In this document: positions 32,247 through 41,605 of the stretch, piece after piece
How the letters are laid out: every line of letters begins with the position of its first letter
How positions within the stretch are numbered: position 1 is the stretch's first letter
Assembly: GCA_023392995.1 (NCBI GenBank)
Contig: JAEWMZ010000480.1
Span: 1-64,000 of the forward strand
Length of the DNA: 64,000 nt
Source of the DNA: Bacillota bacterium
GTDB lineage: Bacteria > Bacillota > Clostridia > Lachnospirales > Lachnospiraceae
Reading direction: 5' to 3'
Program-made: the position numbers and the translations under genes
Notes under the pieces: model-generated
Databases searched by the model: none
Told to the model about the DNA's origin: nothing
What the model saw: only the letters and a program-made list of their open reading frames with translations

Positions 32247-32896
32247 TTAAAATGGGATAGCTTCGTCTAAATCTGATGAAGTTTCTAAATCACAATATCT
32301 GATATGTTTAGTGTTCATTATCATTTCTTGGTCAAAATCATTTTTGTATTCACGATAAAGCCTGATAAACTTACCAAGTGTCATGCGACCTACATCCTTT
32401 TCTCGGTATCCCATTTTTTTTACACCTATATAAGTTATCCGAGCAATAGGGATAATTATTGCCCGGTCATCAAGTTTTTTTCTTCATCGTCCAAATCTAC
32501 TTCGGTTGAATCTTTAGATCGGTTTGAATCTGTTACTAAGTTTTTAATAACAGAGGTTGCTTCCAGCACACCTCCAAGAATCCTGCCTACCTGTTTTTCA
32601 TTCAGCAGCTTTCTTGGTTCATCTCTTTTTTTATAATATTGACATTCTGGATCGTTCTCCATCTCAATTCCTTCATTTATGCATGTAGCATATATAAATT
32701 TCACATCATGCATTTTAGGCTCAATTTGCTTCCCTTGCTCATCAACTCCTGGGCTTAACGCTTCTGCAAATTTGCTCATGCTGCCATAGCGATCCTGTAC
32801 ACATTCAATAACATTAAGATTAAATGCTAGCGGATATTCTTTACCACCAGCACTTATATGACGAAATACATCCTTCATAATAAATCCTCCATTCAT
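32247..32896 (-). CDS. Tail assembly chaperone, frameshift product (gpGT-like)
   Basis: The minus-strand frame -1 to the 146-residue gene is open across its stop and down to TAA at 32247-32249. A ribosome slipping back one base at the A-AAA-AAC site would make a fusion of about 216 residues, adding a segment with MGYREKDVGRMTLGKFIRLYREYKND. The double-product tail chaperone is conserved in siphoviruses (lambda gpG/gpGT). The region 32247-32455 holds no other gene, which this explains. Confidence 0.8.
32456..32896 (-). CDS. Tail assembly chaperone, short form (gpG-like)
   Basis: The 146-residue frame lies between major tail and tape measure genes, the usual place. The N-terminus (KDVFRHISAGGKEYPLAFNLNVIECVQDRYGSM) fits Firmicute phage tail chaperones. 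AGGATT precedes the ATG; the start may be the second methionine (KDVFRH) which follows GGAGGATTTATT. The stop lies 11 bases past the slippery site. Confidence 0.8.
   Translation of the reverse strand: MNGGFIMKDVFRHISAGGKEYPLAFNLNVIECVQDRYGSMSKFAEALSPGVDEQGKQIEPKMHDVKFIYATCINEGIEMENDPECQYYKKRDEPRKLLNEKQVGRILGGVLEATSVIKNLVTDSNRSKDSTEVDLDDEEKNLMTGQ
32474..32480 (-). other. Slippery heptamer A-AAA-AAC for -1 frameshifting
   Basis: Read on the minus strand in the frame of the short form, the codons are GAA GAA AAA AAC. Thus A AAA AAC is in the exact phase for tandem -1 slippage, and the -1 frame is open before and after. It is a standard X-XXY-YYZ site. Confidence 0.85.
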
Positions 32897-32933
32897 GTTA
32901 AATATGGGGTAGGTTGTTCTACCCCATTAATTA

Positions 32934-33797
32934 CTACGATACTTTTACAACCACAATCTCAGTTGTTTGTGATTGTTTACCTGGTTCATAGGCTACAATT
33001 TTTAGTTTCTTAGTTCCTGTTGTAGCCATAGCAATCACAGATGATGCTACTCCACTTGTTAATGTCTGCGTTAGTACATCATTAACATATAGTTTAATTG
33101 TATGATTTGCAGCCGTAGCAGTGATAGTAAAGCTATTACTTGTTAATCCTACAAATGTATAATACCTTGTGCTTACACCAAAGGAAGGTGACAAGATTCC
33201 ACCTGTTCCAGTCATTATTAATCCTGTTAATCCATCAGAAGAAGCTACTGGTATACCAGCCTTTGTATTAAGCCATGCAATCGCATCTACTTCCATATCA
33301 AACAATTTTTCAATTTTCATATTACCGTTGATATCTTTCATAATAGTTCCGTTTATAGTTGGTGTTGCAAAGGCTGCTGTCTCTCCCTTAGTTGTATTGT
33401 CGTCTGCTGGTTCACTGTACTGCATCTTGTATAACCATACAGCACGGTACTTATATGCACCGTTCCGTTTTACCTTAGCGTAAAACCCATGTCCAACATA
33501 TGGAGCTAAATCATTTTCATTTATAATGAATTCTCCACTTCCATTAATCTGATGGCCTAATATAAACGCCTGCACCTCATGAGTTAATTCATTCAAACCA
33601 AGTGCCTCTGTGCCTCCTGTGATTGACTGGTCAATATCATCCAATGCATCATCTGCATATAGTGTTACACTGTTATTTGTCCATGCAAGATTAGCAGTCA
33701 TAGCCTTACCCATTACCATTCCGCTAGAATATACAGGGGAACCAGTGCTATCATCGTACAATGCGCAAACAGGATATTTTAAACCTACCTTTTTCAT
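32934..33797 (-). CDS. Major tail protein with C-terminal Ig-like domain
   Basis: The 287-residue protein starts VGLKYPVCALYDDSTGSPVYSSGMVMGKA, a form seen in siphovirus major tail proteins, and has the long beta body to about residue 195. A separate beta-sandwich follows (FVGLTSNSFTITATAANHTIKLYVNDVLTQTLTSG ... KLKIVAYEPGKQSQT), an added Ig/cadherin-like decoration that would sit on the tail surface. Confidence 0.85.
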   Translation of the reverse strand: MKKVGLKYPVCALYDDSTGSPVYSSGMVMGKAMTANLAWTNNSVTLYADDALDDIDQSITGGTEALGLNELTHEVQAFILGHQINGSGEFIINENDLAPYVGHGFYAKVKRNGAYKYRAVWLYKMQYSEPADDNTTKGETAAFATPTINGTIMKDINGNMKIEKLFDMEVDAIAWLNTKAGIPVASSDGLTGLIMTGTGGILSPSFGVSTRYYTFVGLTSNSFTITATAANHTIKLYVNDVLTQTLTSGVASSVIAMATTGTKKLKIVAYEPGKQSQTTEIVVVKVS

Positions 33798-33811
33798 TTT
33801 CTATCTCCTTC

Positions 33812-34300
33812 CTATAATCCAAGACTTCTTATATCATTATCTATAGATTCCTTCATTGCTTCTAGTGACTTATCTTTCACTCTAGATACAGCCTTTCTTA
33901 CAAATGGTGTTTTTTTACGAACGGATGAACCACTTTCTACCACTCTTGCAAGTAATTTATTTGGTAATCCGTTAGGGTATTTATTTGTTTTATAGCTTCC
34001 ATATCCATGAAATCCTATCTTAACGTTAATAATTCCATTACGGTCAATGTCTACCGGAGTTACACCAAGAGAATCTAATAGATCCTTCTTCTGAGCACTC
34101 GGTACTCCACTAAATTTCTCATCATTCCCCAATCTTCGAAATGTATCCTCAGGAAGTGCTTGAAGGCTCTTGCGAATTTCGTTTGCCACTGGATTAGCAC
34201 CAGCTTTCACCGTTTTTTTGCAGATATCAGCAGATGCATTCCCTAGCTTAGAGAGCTTACTTATGTATTCTTCTGGTAACTTATTAATCATCTTTGCCAA
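33812..34300 (-). CDS. HK97 gp10-like head-tail joining protein
   Basis: The 162-residue product resembles the gp10 family: a helical start (LPEEYISKLSKLGNASADICKKTVKAGANPVANEIRKSL), IGFHGYGSYKTN near the middle and a long C-terminal helix (KTPFVRKAVSRVKDKSLEAMKESI). The start is a TTG (34298-34300) or the ATG three codons on; it overlaps the previous gene by 17 bases. Confidence 0.75.
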   Translation of the reverse strand: MAKMINKLPEEYISKLSKLGNASADICKKTVKAGANPVANEIRKSLQALPEDTFRRLGNDEKFSGVPSAQKKDLLDSLGVTPVDIDRNGIINVKIGFHGYGSYKTNKYPNGLPNKLLARVVESGSSVRKKTPFVRKAVSRVKDKSLEAMKESIDNDIRSLGL

Positions 34301-34625
34301 TAGATTTCACCATCCTCCATACCCACTCATGATGAAAATATCCTGTTGAAGTCTCACGTTGGGTTGAATTAAATCTCCATGTCATATCAGAATTGTTCAT
34401 TGCCATTTGAAGCGTATCAAATATATGGTCATATTCATACCGGGTAAATAGATCAACAGTTCCTTCGATTTCCTGATCTACCATTTTATCATCTGCATAA
34501 GAAGCGCCTACTTGACCATCCTCAGCCCATACGATATATTTATCATTTGTTGTACGTGCTTCAATGTGATAGACAGCCCCTGGAAGTACCGCTTCAAAAA
34601 GATCACGAACTTTACTCAAATCCAT
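34284..34625 (-). CDS. Probable tail completion/terminator protein
   Basis: ATG at 34623-34625 follows GGGTGG; the frame is open further upstream but without signal. The 113 residues begin with a helix (DLSKVRDLFEAVLPG) followed by strands (VYHIEARTTNDKYIVWAED, IEGTVDLFTRYEYDHIFDTLQ), the order of tail completion proteins such as SPP1 gp17 or lambda gpU. Its place after the head-closure gene supports this. Confidence 0.65.
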   Translation of the reverse strand: MDLSKVRDLFEAVLPGAVYHIEARTTNDKYIVWAEDGQVGASYADDKMVDQEIEGTVDLFTRYEYDHIFDTLQMAMNNSDMTWRFNSTQRETSTGYFHHEWVWRMVKSIGKDD

Positions 34626-34971
34626 AAGTTGATTCCACCCTTTCCAATGAGATATCCATGCTTGCAGGAACAATGCCTTTGGGAAACTGAATTTGAACAA
34701 TCTTATACTGTTCCCCATCAATTGGTATAATGACATCACCACGCTTAATTATATTAATCCTAGGAATTCTTAACAATCTTTCGATCTTGGTATTCTCCTG
34801 GGAAGCTTCCCAGAACCGCCCCATACCGACTGTTAATTCCTGATAACATAGTGTTTTGATCTTTAGCTCTAATACCTCTATTGGAAAATCTCCATTGGCT
34901 GCTGAATTTTTTACAGAATATATATCTGCAATTCCATCATTATAGGTTTGTGTTATCGTACTGAGCTTCAT
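34612..34971 (-). CDS. Head-tail adaptor / head closure protein
   Basis: ATG at 34969-34971 follows AGGAGG by 9 bases. The 119 residues (KLSTITQTYNDGIADIYSVKN ... ELTVGMGRFWEASQENTKIERLLRIPR ... GDVIIPIDGEQYKIVQI) match SPP1 gp16-like stoppers. It overlaps its neighbours on both sides. Confidence 0.75.
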   Translation of the reverse strand: MKLSTITQTYNDGIADIYSVKNSAANGDFPIEVLELKIKTLCYQELTVGMGRFWEASQENTKIERLLRIPRINIIKRGDVIIPIDGEQYKIVQIQFPKGIVPASMDISLERVESTYGFE

Positions 34972-35248
34972 AATTCTTAACCTCCTGGCTGATCTGGAGC
35001 GACAACAATTCTGGCAAATAATTTGCCTGGAAATCAGGAAGGGCATTCGACCGGACATATCTGCAATAGTCAAGTAATAATTCCTTTGGCTTATCATTGA
35101 CTACATAATCTAATTCAGAGCCTGCAACGTGATCGATATATTTCATACCGCGCTCGATTATTCCGGTTATCTTTGCATCGGTTTTAGCATCAGTCCAGGT
35201 TATATCCAGATAATCCTTGACATCTTCTAATAGTCCTTGTGGAAGCAT
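34940..35248 (-). CDS. Head-tail connector (HK97 gp6-like)
   Basis: The 102-residue helical protein (LPQGLLEDVKDYLDITWTDAKTDAKITGIIERGMKYID ... LLLDYCRYVRSNALPDFQANYLPEL) has the clear layout of gp6/gp15 adaptors. It overlaps the next gene by 32 bases and abuts the previous one. Confidence 0.8.
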   Translation of the reverse strand: MLPQGLLEDVKDYLDITWTDAKTDAKITGIIERGMKYIDHVAGSELDYVVNDKPKELLLDYCRYVRSNALPDFQANYLPELLSLQISQEVKNYEAQYDNTNL

Positions 35249-35736
35249 TATATATCACCTTCTTTGGATTTCTTCGATTGATAAGCTCTTGCCTTATTCG
35301 GTTTAAATCCACTGGCTTTGTTGGGCTTCTCTGCCTTAGTTTCCACTGGATTATCTGTAACCACTTCTGCTGGAGCGGATGAAGTTGATACTGCTGCTTC
35401 ATCCGTATTTGATTGAATAGGTTCTGGCGAAGTTGAAACGGATGGATCGCTTGAAATATCTTCACTTGAATCGGTTGTACTTGGTTCTACTTGATTGATT
35501 GTTTTTTCTTCCATTGGATCAGATACATTCGTTTCAATAGAATCGGCAGGATTTAACTCTGATGAATTAATTGTTACATCTGTCGATTCAACTTCCTTTA
35601 TAACCTTCACATATGGACCCCGAGCGGTACTATTAATTTCACAATACCGCTCTTGTGTCATTTCGATTATTTCCTCTGGCCTGTGAAGGTGCCTAGTGTA
35701 TCTATCTCTGTATATCTTTATAACCTTCACTTCCAT
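35248..35736 (-). CDS. Phage protein with disordered Ser/Thr/Pro/Glu-rich tail
   Basis: The first 50 residues form a short conserved-looking beta unit (VKVIKIYRDRYTRHLHRPEEIIEMTQERYCEI). The middle 75 residues are low-complexity, rich in S, T, P, E and D, and the last 30 are basic (KAEKPNKASGFKPNKARAYQSKKSKEGD). It lies between capsid and connector genes, often a place for small head proteins. Function not assigned. Confidence 0.6.
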   Translation of the reverse strand: MEVKVIKIYRDRYTRHLHRPEEIIEMTQERYCEINSTARGPYVKVIKEVESTDVTINSSELNPADSIETNVSDPMEEKTINQVEPSTTDSSEDISSDPSVSTSPEPIQSNTDEAAVSTSSAPAEVVTDNPVETKAEKPNKASGFKPNKARAYQSKKSKEGDI

Positions 35737-35742
35737 AGGCTA

Positions 35743-36936
35743 TTACACCGTTCCAATCTCAGCAGCATTTGTTACAAATACTTCCTGCACTGTTGGCACC
35801 AGGTTACTTAAATCAACGTAAATGAAAGCGTTATTATCGAGTGGCTCACCATGACCATAAAGCTTAACAAGATAGACCCTTTCGTCTTCCAAGAATTTGT
35901 ATTCGTCTGAATATTCAATCTTCCCGGATTTCTCAGTTCCAATTCCCATAAAGTACCGTTTTGCTAAACCAACGATACCTTTTCCAGTCGGCACCTGGAC
36001 TGATTGAATTACTGTTGTAGGGAACGGAAAAACATTGCTGGTATATGTTCCATCCGTACTTCTTACAGTAGTAGCCGGCATAATCTTAGTTAAATAATCT
36101 ACTGGATTAACGATCATTATAACCTTATCAACTACTCTTGGTCTTCCATTTGCATCAACCGCCATAGTAGCGAGTAACGTGCCGTAAGATAATGGATCAA
36201 GCCCAGTCAAAGGAACCGTTTCCTTTATTGGGTAAACTCCACCAGTAACAACAACATTAGCTCCGACCTGTCGATTCATTCCGATCGGCATATCCTTACC
36301 TGTTCCATTAATAATTGACTCTTCTAATCCAAACGCTAATGCTTCAGCTAAAATAGTTCTAACATACCGATCTAACCATACCGGCCCCAGATCCAACATG
36401 GATTTTGCAATCGGTAAGAATGCGGATAATTTATGTAATGTCATGTTAATCTTCTTGAATCCGCTCGTCAGCTCTGTAACAATAGCTGCTGTTAACGATG
36501 CCCATGTAGCAAGCTGCTTTGTATTGGTATTAACCAGAAACTCAATTAAACCGGAAGTATTCTGGAAATTAATAGCCTCAAGTAACGGGTGTGCAGCTGT
36601 TAAATCTTCAAATACAGCATCAATCGTAGTGATTGGCAATACCACATTAACATCAGTCAGAGCTTGCTTGGGGTTACTGGATTTCATAGCTTCAATCACT
36701 TTTTGGTAATAGTTATTTTCCTCGGAAGTTAGCTGCCTAACTCCTCTTCCAACTAATACATTGGTGTCTGCGGCTTGAATGAGTCCTGAAGCCTCTTGCA
36801 TAACTGCTTCCTGGATATTATTACAAAGATCTGTGTATGCTTGAGTGAATTCCGCTTCATCCCCGCTTGTGATTGCTGCGTTAAGTCTTTGCAAAATAAC
36901 TACCTTTGCTTGGTTCAATGCATCCAAATTTTTCAT
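35743..36936 (-). CDS. Major capsid protein (HK97 fold)
   Basis: The 397-residue protein has a helical N-terminal delta domain (about residues 1-90, LNQAKVVILQRLNAAITSGDEAEFTQAYTDLCNNI) and an HK97 body (ITTIDAVFEDLTAAHPLLEAINFQNTSGLIEFLVNTN ... LDRYVRTILAEALAFGLEESIINGTG). It follows the ClpP-like protease that would cut the delta domain. Confidence 0.92.
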   Translation of the reverse strand: MKNLDALNQAKVVILQRLNAAITSGDEAEFTQAYTDLCNNIQEAVMQEASGLIQAADTNVLVGRGVRQLTSEENNYYQKVIEAMKSSNPKQALTDVNVVLPITTIDAVFEDLTAAHPLLEAINFQNTSGLIEFLVNTNTKQLATWASLTAAIVTELTSGFKKINMTLHKLSAFLPIAKSMLDLGPVWLDRYVRTILAEALAFGLEESIINGTGKDMPIGMNRQVGANVVVTGGVYPIKETVPLTGLDPLSYGTLLATMAVDANGRPRVVDKVIMIVNPVDYLTKIMPATTVRSTDGTYTSNVFPFPTTVIQSVQVPTGKGIVGLAKRYFMGIGTEKSGKIEYSDEYKFLEDERVYLVKLYGHGEPLDNNAFIYVDLSNLVPTVQEVFVTNAAEIGTV

Positions 36937-36939
36937 GAA

Positions 36940-37743
36940 TTAATTCCTCTCTTTCTGTTGGCTTAATCCCAACATAAATTGTTTTAGTTTATTTTCCTTT
37001 GGTGTTTCTTCTGCTGGTTGTATTGGATCTTTAGGTGTTTCAACCATTTCTTGCCTCAATGCTACAAGTGCTTTATTGTAATTCATCTGCTGTACCAGGT
37101 TTTTATTAACCTGTTGTGCAATCTTTTGCGCTTCCACTAGGTCTTTCGCTTCGCTTACAATTTCGTCAGCTAATCCGTAGCTCAGGCATTGCTCTGCTGT
37201 TAGCCACGAAGAATTGCTAAGAATTGTTGCCACTTCTGCCTCAGTAAGCTTTCCATTGGATTTTTCTACGTATGCTTGGCGATTTCCAATAGATATTTGC
37301 TCAAGATCATCAGCGTACTTTCTAAGTTCTCTGTAATTCCCGGCGCAATATTGCCACATATCATGAAGCATTTGCATAGTGTTGGAATACATAATAACCT
37401 TATCGCACCCGGTTAAAATGAAGGAAGCAGCTGAACACGCGAACCCATCCACATATCCGGTCACATATGCCGGGTGTCGTTTTAACTGGTTGCGGATTGC
37501 CATAGCTTCCATAACTTCCCCACCATTTGAATTAACATATAGATTGATGAATTTAACGTCTGGGTACTTTTCTAACTCATTTTTGAAGTGATTCGCTGAG
37601 GTGTCACTTTCAATCATTTCACCGCTCCACCAATCGTAACTATCCCCCTCAACGCATCCATACACATATATCTCCAATACTTCGAGATTTGTGGATTGTT
37701 TTAATTGCCAAATCTGTTTTTTCAATTTATCTCTCCTTCCCAA
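36940..37743 (-). CDS. Head maturation protease, ClpP family
   Basis: The 267-residue protein has the ClpP fold pattern: INLYVNSNGGEVMEAMAIRNQLKRH, the nucleophile in GFACSAASFILTG and the histidine in MLHDMWQ. The C-terminal 70 residues are charged and likely a scaffold extension. It sits between portal and capsid genes, as usual. Confidence 0.9.
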   Translation of the reverse strand: MGRRDKLKKQIWQLKQSTNLEVLEIYVYGCVEGDSYDWWSGEMIESDTSANHFKNELEKYPDVKFINLYVNSNGGEVMEAMAIRNQLKRHPAYVTGYVDGFACSAASFILTGCDKVIMYSNTMQMLHDMWQYCAGNYRELRKYADDLEQISIGNRQAYVEKSNGKLTEAEVATILSNSSWLTAEQCLSYGLADEIVSEAKDLVEAQKIAQQVNKNLVQQMNYNKALVALRQEMVETPKDPIQPAEETPKENKLKQFMLGLSQQKERN

Positions 37744-37776
37744 TAAAATAGGTGTTACCGTTTTTATGTCATTACG

Positions 37777-38937
37777 TTAACACCCCCCATTTATAGCAGC
37801 TAGCAATTCTTCCACTGAGCTGTAATTTTTAGTTATAAAATGTTGATTCGCCCAATCTTCATTGATTTCTTCATCTCCTACACTTCTGCGAATATCGTTA
37901 ACACAGAAGCATCCGCTTGAAATGAGTTTCTCGATTGAGGTTGCAACACTAAGTAGATCAATATGCTTAATTGTCTTGGTATCAATCTTTATATAGGTTC
38001 CTTGAATAAATCCGCTATATCCGCACCGCTTACGAACGATTTCTTCCTGGCACATATCACATAATGGATCAATGCAAAACGTCAAGAAATTATCAACTGC
38101 ATCTTTAATATTTGCCATATCGCCTCTGAGCAGCGCAGGAGGTATTTGTAGCGCTCTACCTGTGAAGTCATATATATCATCTATCATTGCTTTGATGTCG
38201 CGAGTACCCTCATTTGAATAGGTTTTAGACCCCTCATTTGTAGCCTTATATCCTTCGAAAAGAGGAAGGACTGCATTGTCAGCTTCAAAGTACTTTTTAA
38301 AATACTCATTCATCATTTTTTCAAATGTTTCTTTAAAATCCGTTTTGCCTTGAGCTAATGTTGATACCTCAAGTATTACTTTACTTCCTCTGGATTTCTT
38401 ATAGCTTTTTTGTGCATAAGCAATCATTTCTCCATAACTCTCATACAGGCCATTAATCAGTTTACGGACATCTCCGTTATTCAGCTGGAAGAACATAACC
38501 TCACTCATATAAAATGTCTTGCTGAAAGAATATTCATTAACCGTTACCCCGGTAAACTGCCAATCAAAAAGCGCATACTCTTTTTTGAAGTAAGTATCCG
38601 CTACCAGGAGTTGACCATTCTGTTCAATTACTAGACATTCGTTTTCCAGATATAACTTCGATATCAATTTATGGATGAATGTCGTTGAATTTTGATTTTT
38701 ATTTGGTTCGATATTAAAAAGGTAATACTCCCTTCCCTTGATTTCTTTGCCGTTAAAATAAGTCTTGAACTCACATTTGCTGACAGCATTTGCTATTAAA
38801 TTAACCGCAGATTGAAAAGCTAAATTCCTGATGTAATACTCTACAGCACAGTTAAAAAATGCAGCAGAGTTAACCTCGATTTCGGTATTACCACCAAGTC
38901 TATCTATTAACCACGTTCGAATGCTAATTATCATCAC
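37777..38937 (-). CDS. Portal protein (HK97 family)
   Basis: The 386-residue product has typical portal segments (AFFNCAVEYYIRNLAFQSAVNLIANAVSKCEF; FNIEPNKNQNSTTFIHKLISKLYLENECLVIE; TGRALQIPPALLRGD). It forms the DNA entry vertex. It lies downstream of the large terminase with a 6-base gap. Confidence 0.92.
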   Translation of the reverse strand: MMIISIRTWLIDRLGGNTEIEVNSAAFFNCAVEYYIRNLAFQSAVNLIANAVSKCEFKTYFNGKEIKGREYYLFNIEPNKNQNSTTFIHKLISKLYLENECLVIEQNGQLLVADTYFKKEYALFDWQFTGVTVNEYSFSKTFYMSEVMFFQLNNGDVRKLINGLYESYGEMIAYAQKSYKKSRGSKVILEVSTLAQGKTDFKETFEKMMNEYFKKYFEADNAVLPLFEGYKATNEGSKTYSNEGTRDIKAMIDDIYDFTGRALQIPPALLRGDMANIKDAVDNFLTFCIDPLCDMCQEEIVRKRCGYSGFIQGTYIKIDTKTIKHIDLLSVATSIEKLISSGCFCVNDIRRSVGDEEINEDWANQHFITKNYSSVEELLAAINGGC

Positions 38938-38943
38938 CTCCTT

Positions 38944-40644
38944 CTAGTATGTATAAACTCCAACGTCTGGTGTTTCTAATACAATCCCGGTACCTAATAC
39001 ATCTTCAATGCACATCGAATGAACTACCGCCATGAATGGGTCAGTTTTCCGACTCTTAGATTCTATCTTTGCATAATAATAATTGCCAGTATCTGTTCCT
39101 TGTTTTCTACCGCTCACCACCAGTTTAGTATTGTTTGTTGCCCAACGTAGTGGAGGATTATTTCCCCAGATAAAGTACTCATTTACAAAACAACTATCAA
39201 TAACTGGAACAACCTTCATGATATCTGAAGGTCTTACCAAATACACATTTTTTCTTTCTTTTGCATCAAACCCAACTTTTTTCAATGCTTCGGATAATAA
39301 AGTATATCTGTAATTATCAAGCGCCAGTTTCTGAATATTATATAAGAGAGCCTTCTCAGCAATATATTCTGCAATGAGATCTGGAGATATCTCCACATCA
39401 TCAACTAAAGTTATATACTCTTTATCAGCCCATTCCTTCCATGGAACCTTAAGCCTCGGGATATCATCAGACTTTAAGCACAACCAGGAATGATTGATAT
39501 CGATACGATAATTCCCATCTCTAAAATGAATATTGACTGATGCAAAGTCAGTAACTTTCATATAGTCAACACCAACTACTGCTGTTAATCCAATAGTATC
39601 CGGTATTGGCTTGTTTGTGGCTTCGATGTACTTCCAATCGGTAACGGCAATCTCCGCATTACTCTTAGGCCAATTCATACGCTTTGTATAAAAGTCCCTT
39701 TCAATGCTTGGAGTATATTTCATTTTAATAAACTCTGACTGAATTACCTTTAGCAGCTCCGGCAAATATTTTAACGAAGGGTTTGCTTTATGCCACATCT
39801 TTGGATCAAGTGCTTCCTCTTCGCTGTCAATGCGAAATAGTAGTGGAAGAAATCCAAGATCTTTAATAATTCCATGTAATACATCACTTGCTAACTTAAG
39901 CTTATCATCTATGACACCCTCTCTTACATGACCGTTCGTTGTTATGTAAAATATCCTAGAGTGCTTTCGTTTGCCGAAACCAGATGTAAAAACACTGATC
40001 ATGTCATAGTTCTCATACTCATGTATTTCATCGAATATGAGACAAGCTGAACGCTTACCATCCTTTGTCTTAGCATTTGAAGTGTTATACCTAATATAAG
40101 AGTTAGTCTTTATATTGGTTATAACCTCTTTTGTCTTATAGAAGAATTTCTTAAGTTTAGCCCAGTACTTTTTTAGAACATCATAAATATCATTAAATGA
40201 TGTCTCAGACTGATCCTCACTATTTGCTATGATGTCGACATTATAACCTTTGATACCGTGATAATGGGTTGTAAGATACCAGGCGACCGGAGATATAAAA
40301 CCATTCTTACCATTACCGCGCCCCATCATAATCATAATTTCATCGAATACGACTGTATCACTGGATTGATAGCAATGGATCAGAGCCATAACAAAAAGCT
40401 CCCAGTCAAATAACTTCATTTCGAAGTATCGTTCTGTGAGCTCTACGGCTTTGTCTATTTTCTCATGGTCTATAAATACATCTGGATTGTTAAGCTTCTC
40501 TTCTATTACATCACAGGCCAGAAGAATATCTTGCCCTACCGTGATTGTTCCGCTTCGGCATCCATCAATATAACTATCTATGTATGGGTGGTAACTTCCA
40601 AGCCTACATTTCATCTCCGTCTGAATCTCCATCTCCACCACCAT
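38944..40644 (-). CDS. Terminase large subunit
   Basis: The protein of up to 566 residues has the ATPase Walker A MGRGNGKNG (near residue 107), Walker B with LIFDEIHEYE (near 206) and a C-terminal nuclease region (VVGVDYMKVTDFASV; LVDDVEIS). The start may be the ATG at 40612-40614 (KCRLGSYHPYIDSYIDG), which follows ACGGAG. It cuts and pumps phage DNA. It pairs with a P27-type small subunit, which usually means cos packaging. Confidence 0.93.
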   Translation of the reverse strand: MVVEMEIQTEMKCRLGSYHPYIDSYIDGCRSGTITVGQDILLACDVIEEKLNNPDVFIDHEKIDKAVELTERYFEMKLFDWELFVMALIHCYQSSDTVVFDEIMIMMGRGNGKNGFISPVAWYLTTHYHGIKGYNVDIIANSEDQSETSFNDIYDVLKKYWAKLKKFFYKTKEVITNIKTNSYIRYNTSNAKTKDGKRSACLIFDEIHEYENYDMISVFTSGFGKRKHSRIFYITTNGHVREGVIDDKLKLASDVLHGIIKDLGFLPLLFRIDSEEEALDPKMWHKANPSLKYLPELLKVIQSEFIKMKYTPSIERDFYTKRMNWPKSNAEIAVTDWKYIEATNKPIPDTIGLTAVVGVDYMKVTDFASVNIHFRDGNYRIDINHSWLCLKSDDIPRLKVPWKEWADKEYITLVDDVEISPDLIAEYIAEKALLYNIQKLALDNYRYTLLSEALKKVGFDAKERKNVYLVRPSDIMKVVPVIDSCFVNEYFIWGNNPPLRWATNNTKLVVSGRKQGTDTGNYYYAKIESKSRKTDPFMAVVHSMCIEDVLGTGIVLETPDVGVYTY

Positions 40645-40945
40645 CCTTAGATGGATTCAAACCAAGAGCAACGATGATCTTAAGCATCTGACCATTCACT
40701 TTAATCAGCTGGTCAACTGAATCATTCTTCTTCTGACCGCATTGACCACCACCATTATTATAGCCGACCGTTACTCCTCTTACTTTGATGTCTTCGATCA
40801 GCTTTTTCTTTGTATCATATAGATCCATGTAATCATCAATCAGATCTGTATAATACTTTCCAACTGTTCCATTGCGTTCCAATTGCTCCAACATATCAGA
40901 CTTAATGTCCTTCCGTGCTGCTTTCTTATTCCCGGCTCCTGCCAT
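40604..40945 (-). CDS. Terminase small subunit (P27 family)
   Basis: ATG at 40943-40945 follows GGTGGTAGG. The 113-residue protein begins AGAGNKKAARKDIKSDMLEQLERNGTVGKYYTDLIDDYMDLYDTKKKLIEDI, typical of P27 subunits, and ends in a low-complexity GDGDSDGDEM tail. It recognises the packaging site. Confidence 0.88.
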   Translation of the reverse strand: MAGAGNKKAARKDIKSDMLEQLERNGTVGKYYTDLIDDYMDLYDTKKKLIEDIKVRGVTVGYNNGGGQCGQKKNDSVDQLIKVNGQMLKIIVALGLNPSKDGGGDGDSDGDEM

Positions 40946-41056
40946 CCTACCACCCCCCTCTTTTTTCAACTTACTCAGAATCTTTCTCTTGTCTACCCCA
41001 TAGCCGAGTAACGGCATGTAGAATTAAAATGCGTTTTAAATTGATGGGGGGTATAA
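40946..41056. other. Gap upstream of terminase; candidate cos region
   Basis: This 111-base stretch lies between an accessory gene and terS. On the minus strand it holds a C-run (ATACCCCCCATC near 41046-41056) and a G-run (AGAGGGGGGTGG near 40950-40961). P27/HNH phages usually carry cos here, but no site can be proved by eye. Confidence 0.3.
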
Positions 41057-41236
41057 CTAGAGTTCCTCTTGCAATTGTTGAAGTATAATCATCTTCATCA
41101 TAAATCTACCAAGTATTGCTTCGCTTTCTTTCGAAATATCTTGACCACTCTTTTCCTTTTCTTCCAAAGCAATAAATTCATCAAGTATATCTGCTGTCTC
41201 TCTAAAGGTATCTCTTAGTTTAATGAATCCGTCCAT
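41057..41236 (-). CDS. Small packaging-region protein, 59 residues
   Basis: ATG at 41234-41236 follows GGTGGTAAG and starts 3 bases after the HNH gene stop. It is a charged helix (DGFIKLRDTFRETADILDEFIALEEKEKSGQDISKE) and ends ILQQLQEEL. Such small helical proteins are common next to phage HNH and terminase genes. Function unknown. Confidence 0.65.
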   Translation of the reverse strand: MDGFIKLRDTFRETADILDEFIALEEKEKSGQDISKESEAILGRFMMKMIILQQLQEEL

Positions 41237-41239
41237 CTC

Positions 41240-41581
41240 TTACCACCTTTCCTCTGTTAATGGAATCTTTATTACATTTCTATGACCATGTATCTCTTCA
41301 TGACAGTTATGACATAAAGGAATAAGGTTTACATATACCTTCCCTTGGAATATGTAAACCTTACTGAGTGCGAATCTTGGATGCTTACGAACATATTGTA
41401 CATGATGAACTGTAGTTGCTTTGGTATATAATCCTTTACCTTTACACCTCTGACATTCATACTTATATTCTTCTAATATTTCTTTTCTTAGCTTCCTCCA
41501 ATATGTTGAATGATAGAACTCTTCAAGTCTATCCTCTGATATAAGTCTACTGACCCAGCTGTAAACCTGTTCCTCGGTCAT
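41240..41581 (-). CDS. Phage HNH endonuclease (packaging-associated)
   Basis: The 113-residue protein has the zinc ligands CQRCKGKG and CHNCHEEIHGH, with TTVHHVQYV as the catalytic HH segment. HNH nucleases beside terS/terL are needed for cos cleavage in HK97-like phages. It is the first gene of the late operon. Confidence 0.88.
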   Translation of the reverse strand: MTEEQVYSWVSRLISEDRLEEFYHSTYWRKLRKEILEEYKYECQRCKGKGLYTKATTVHHVQYVRKHPRFALSKVYIFQGKVYVNLIPLCHNCHEEIHGHRNVIKIPLTEERW

Positions 41582-41605
41582 AACAATTATTAGCTCCTAT
41601 AAATT

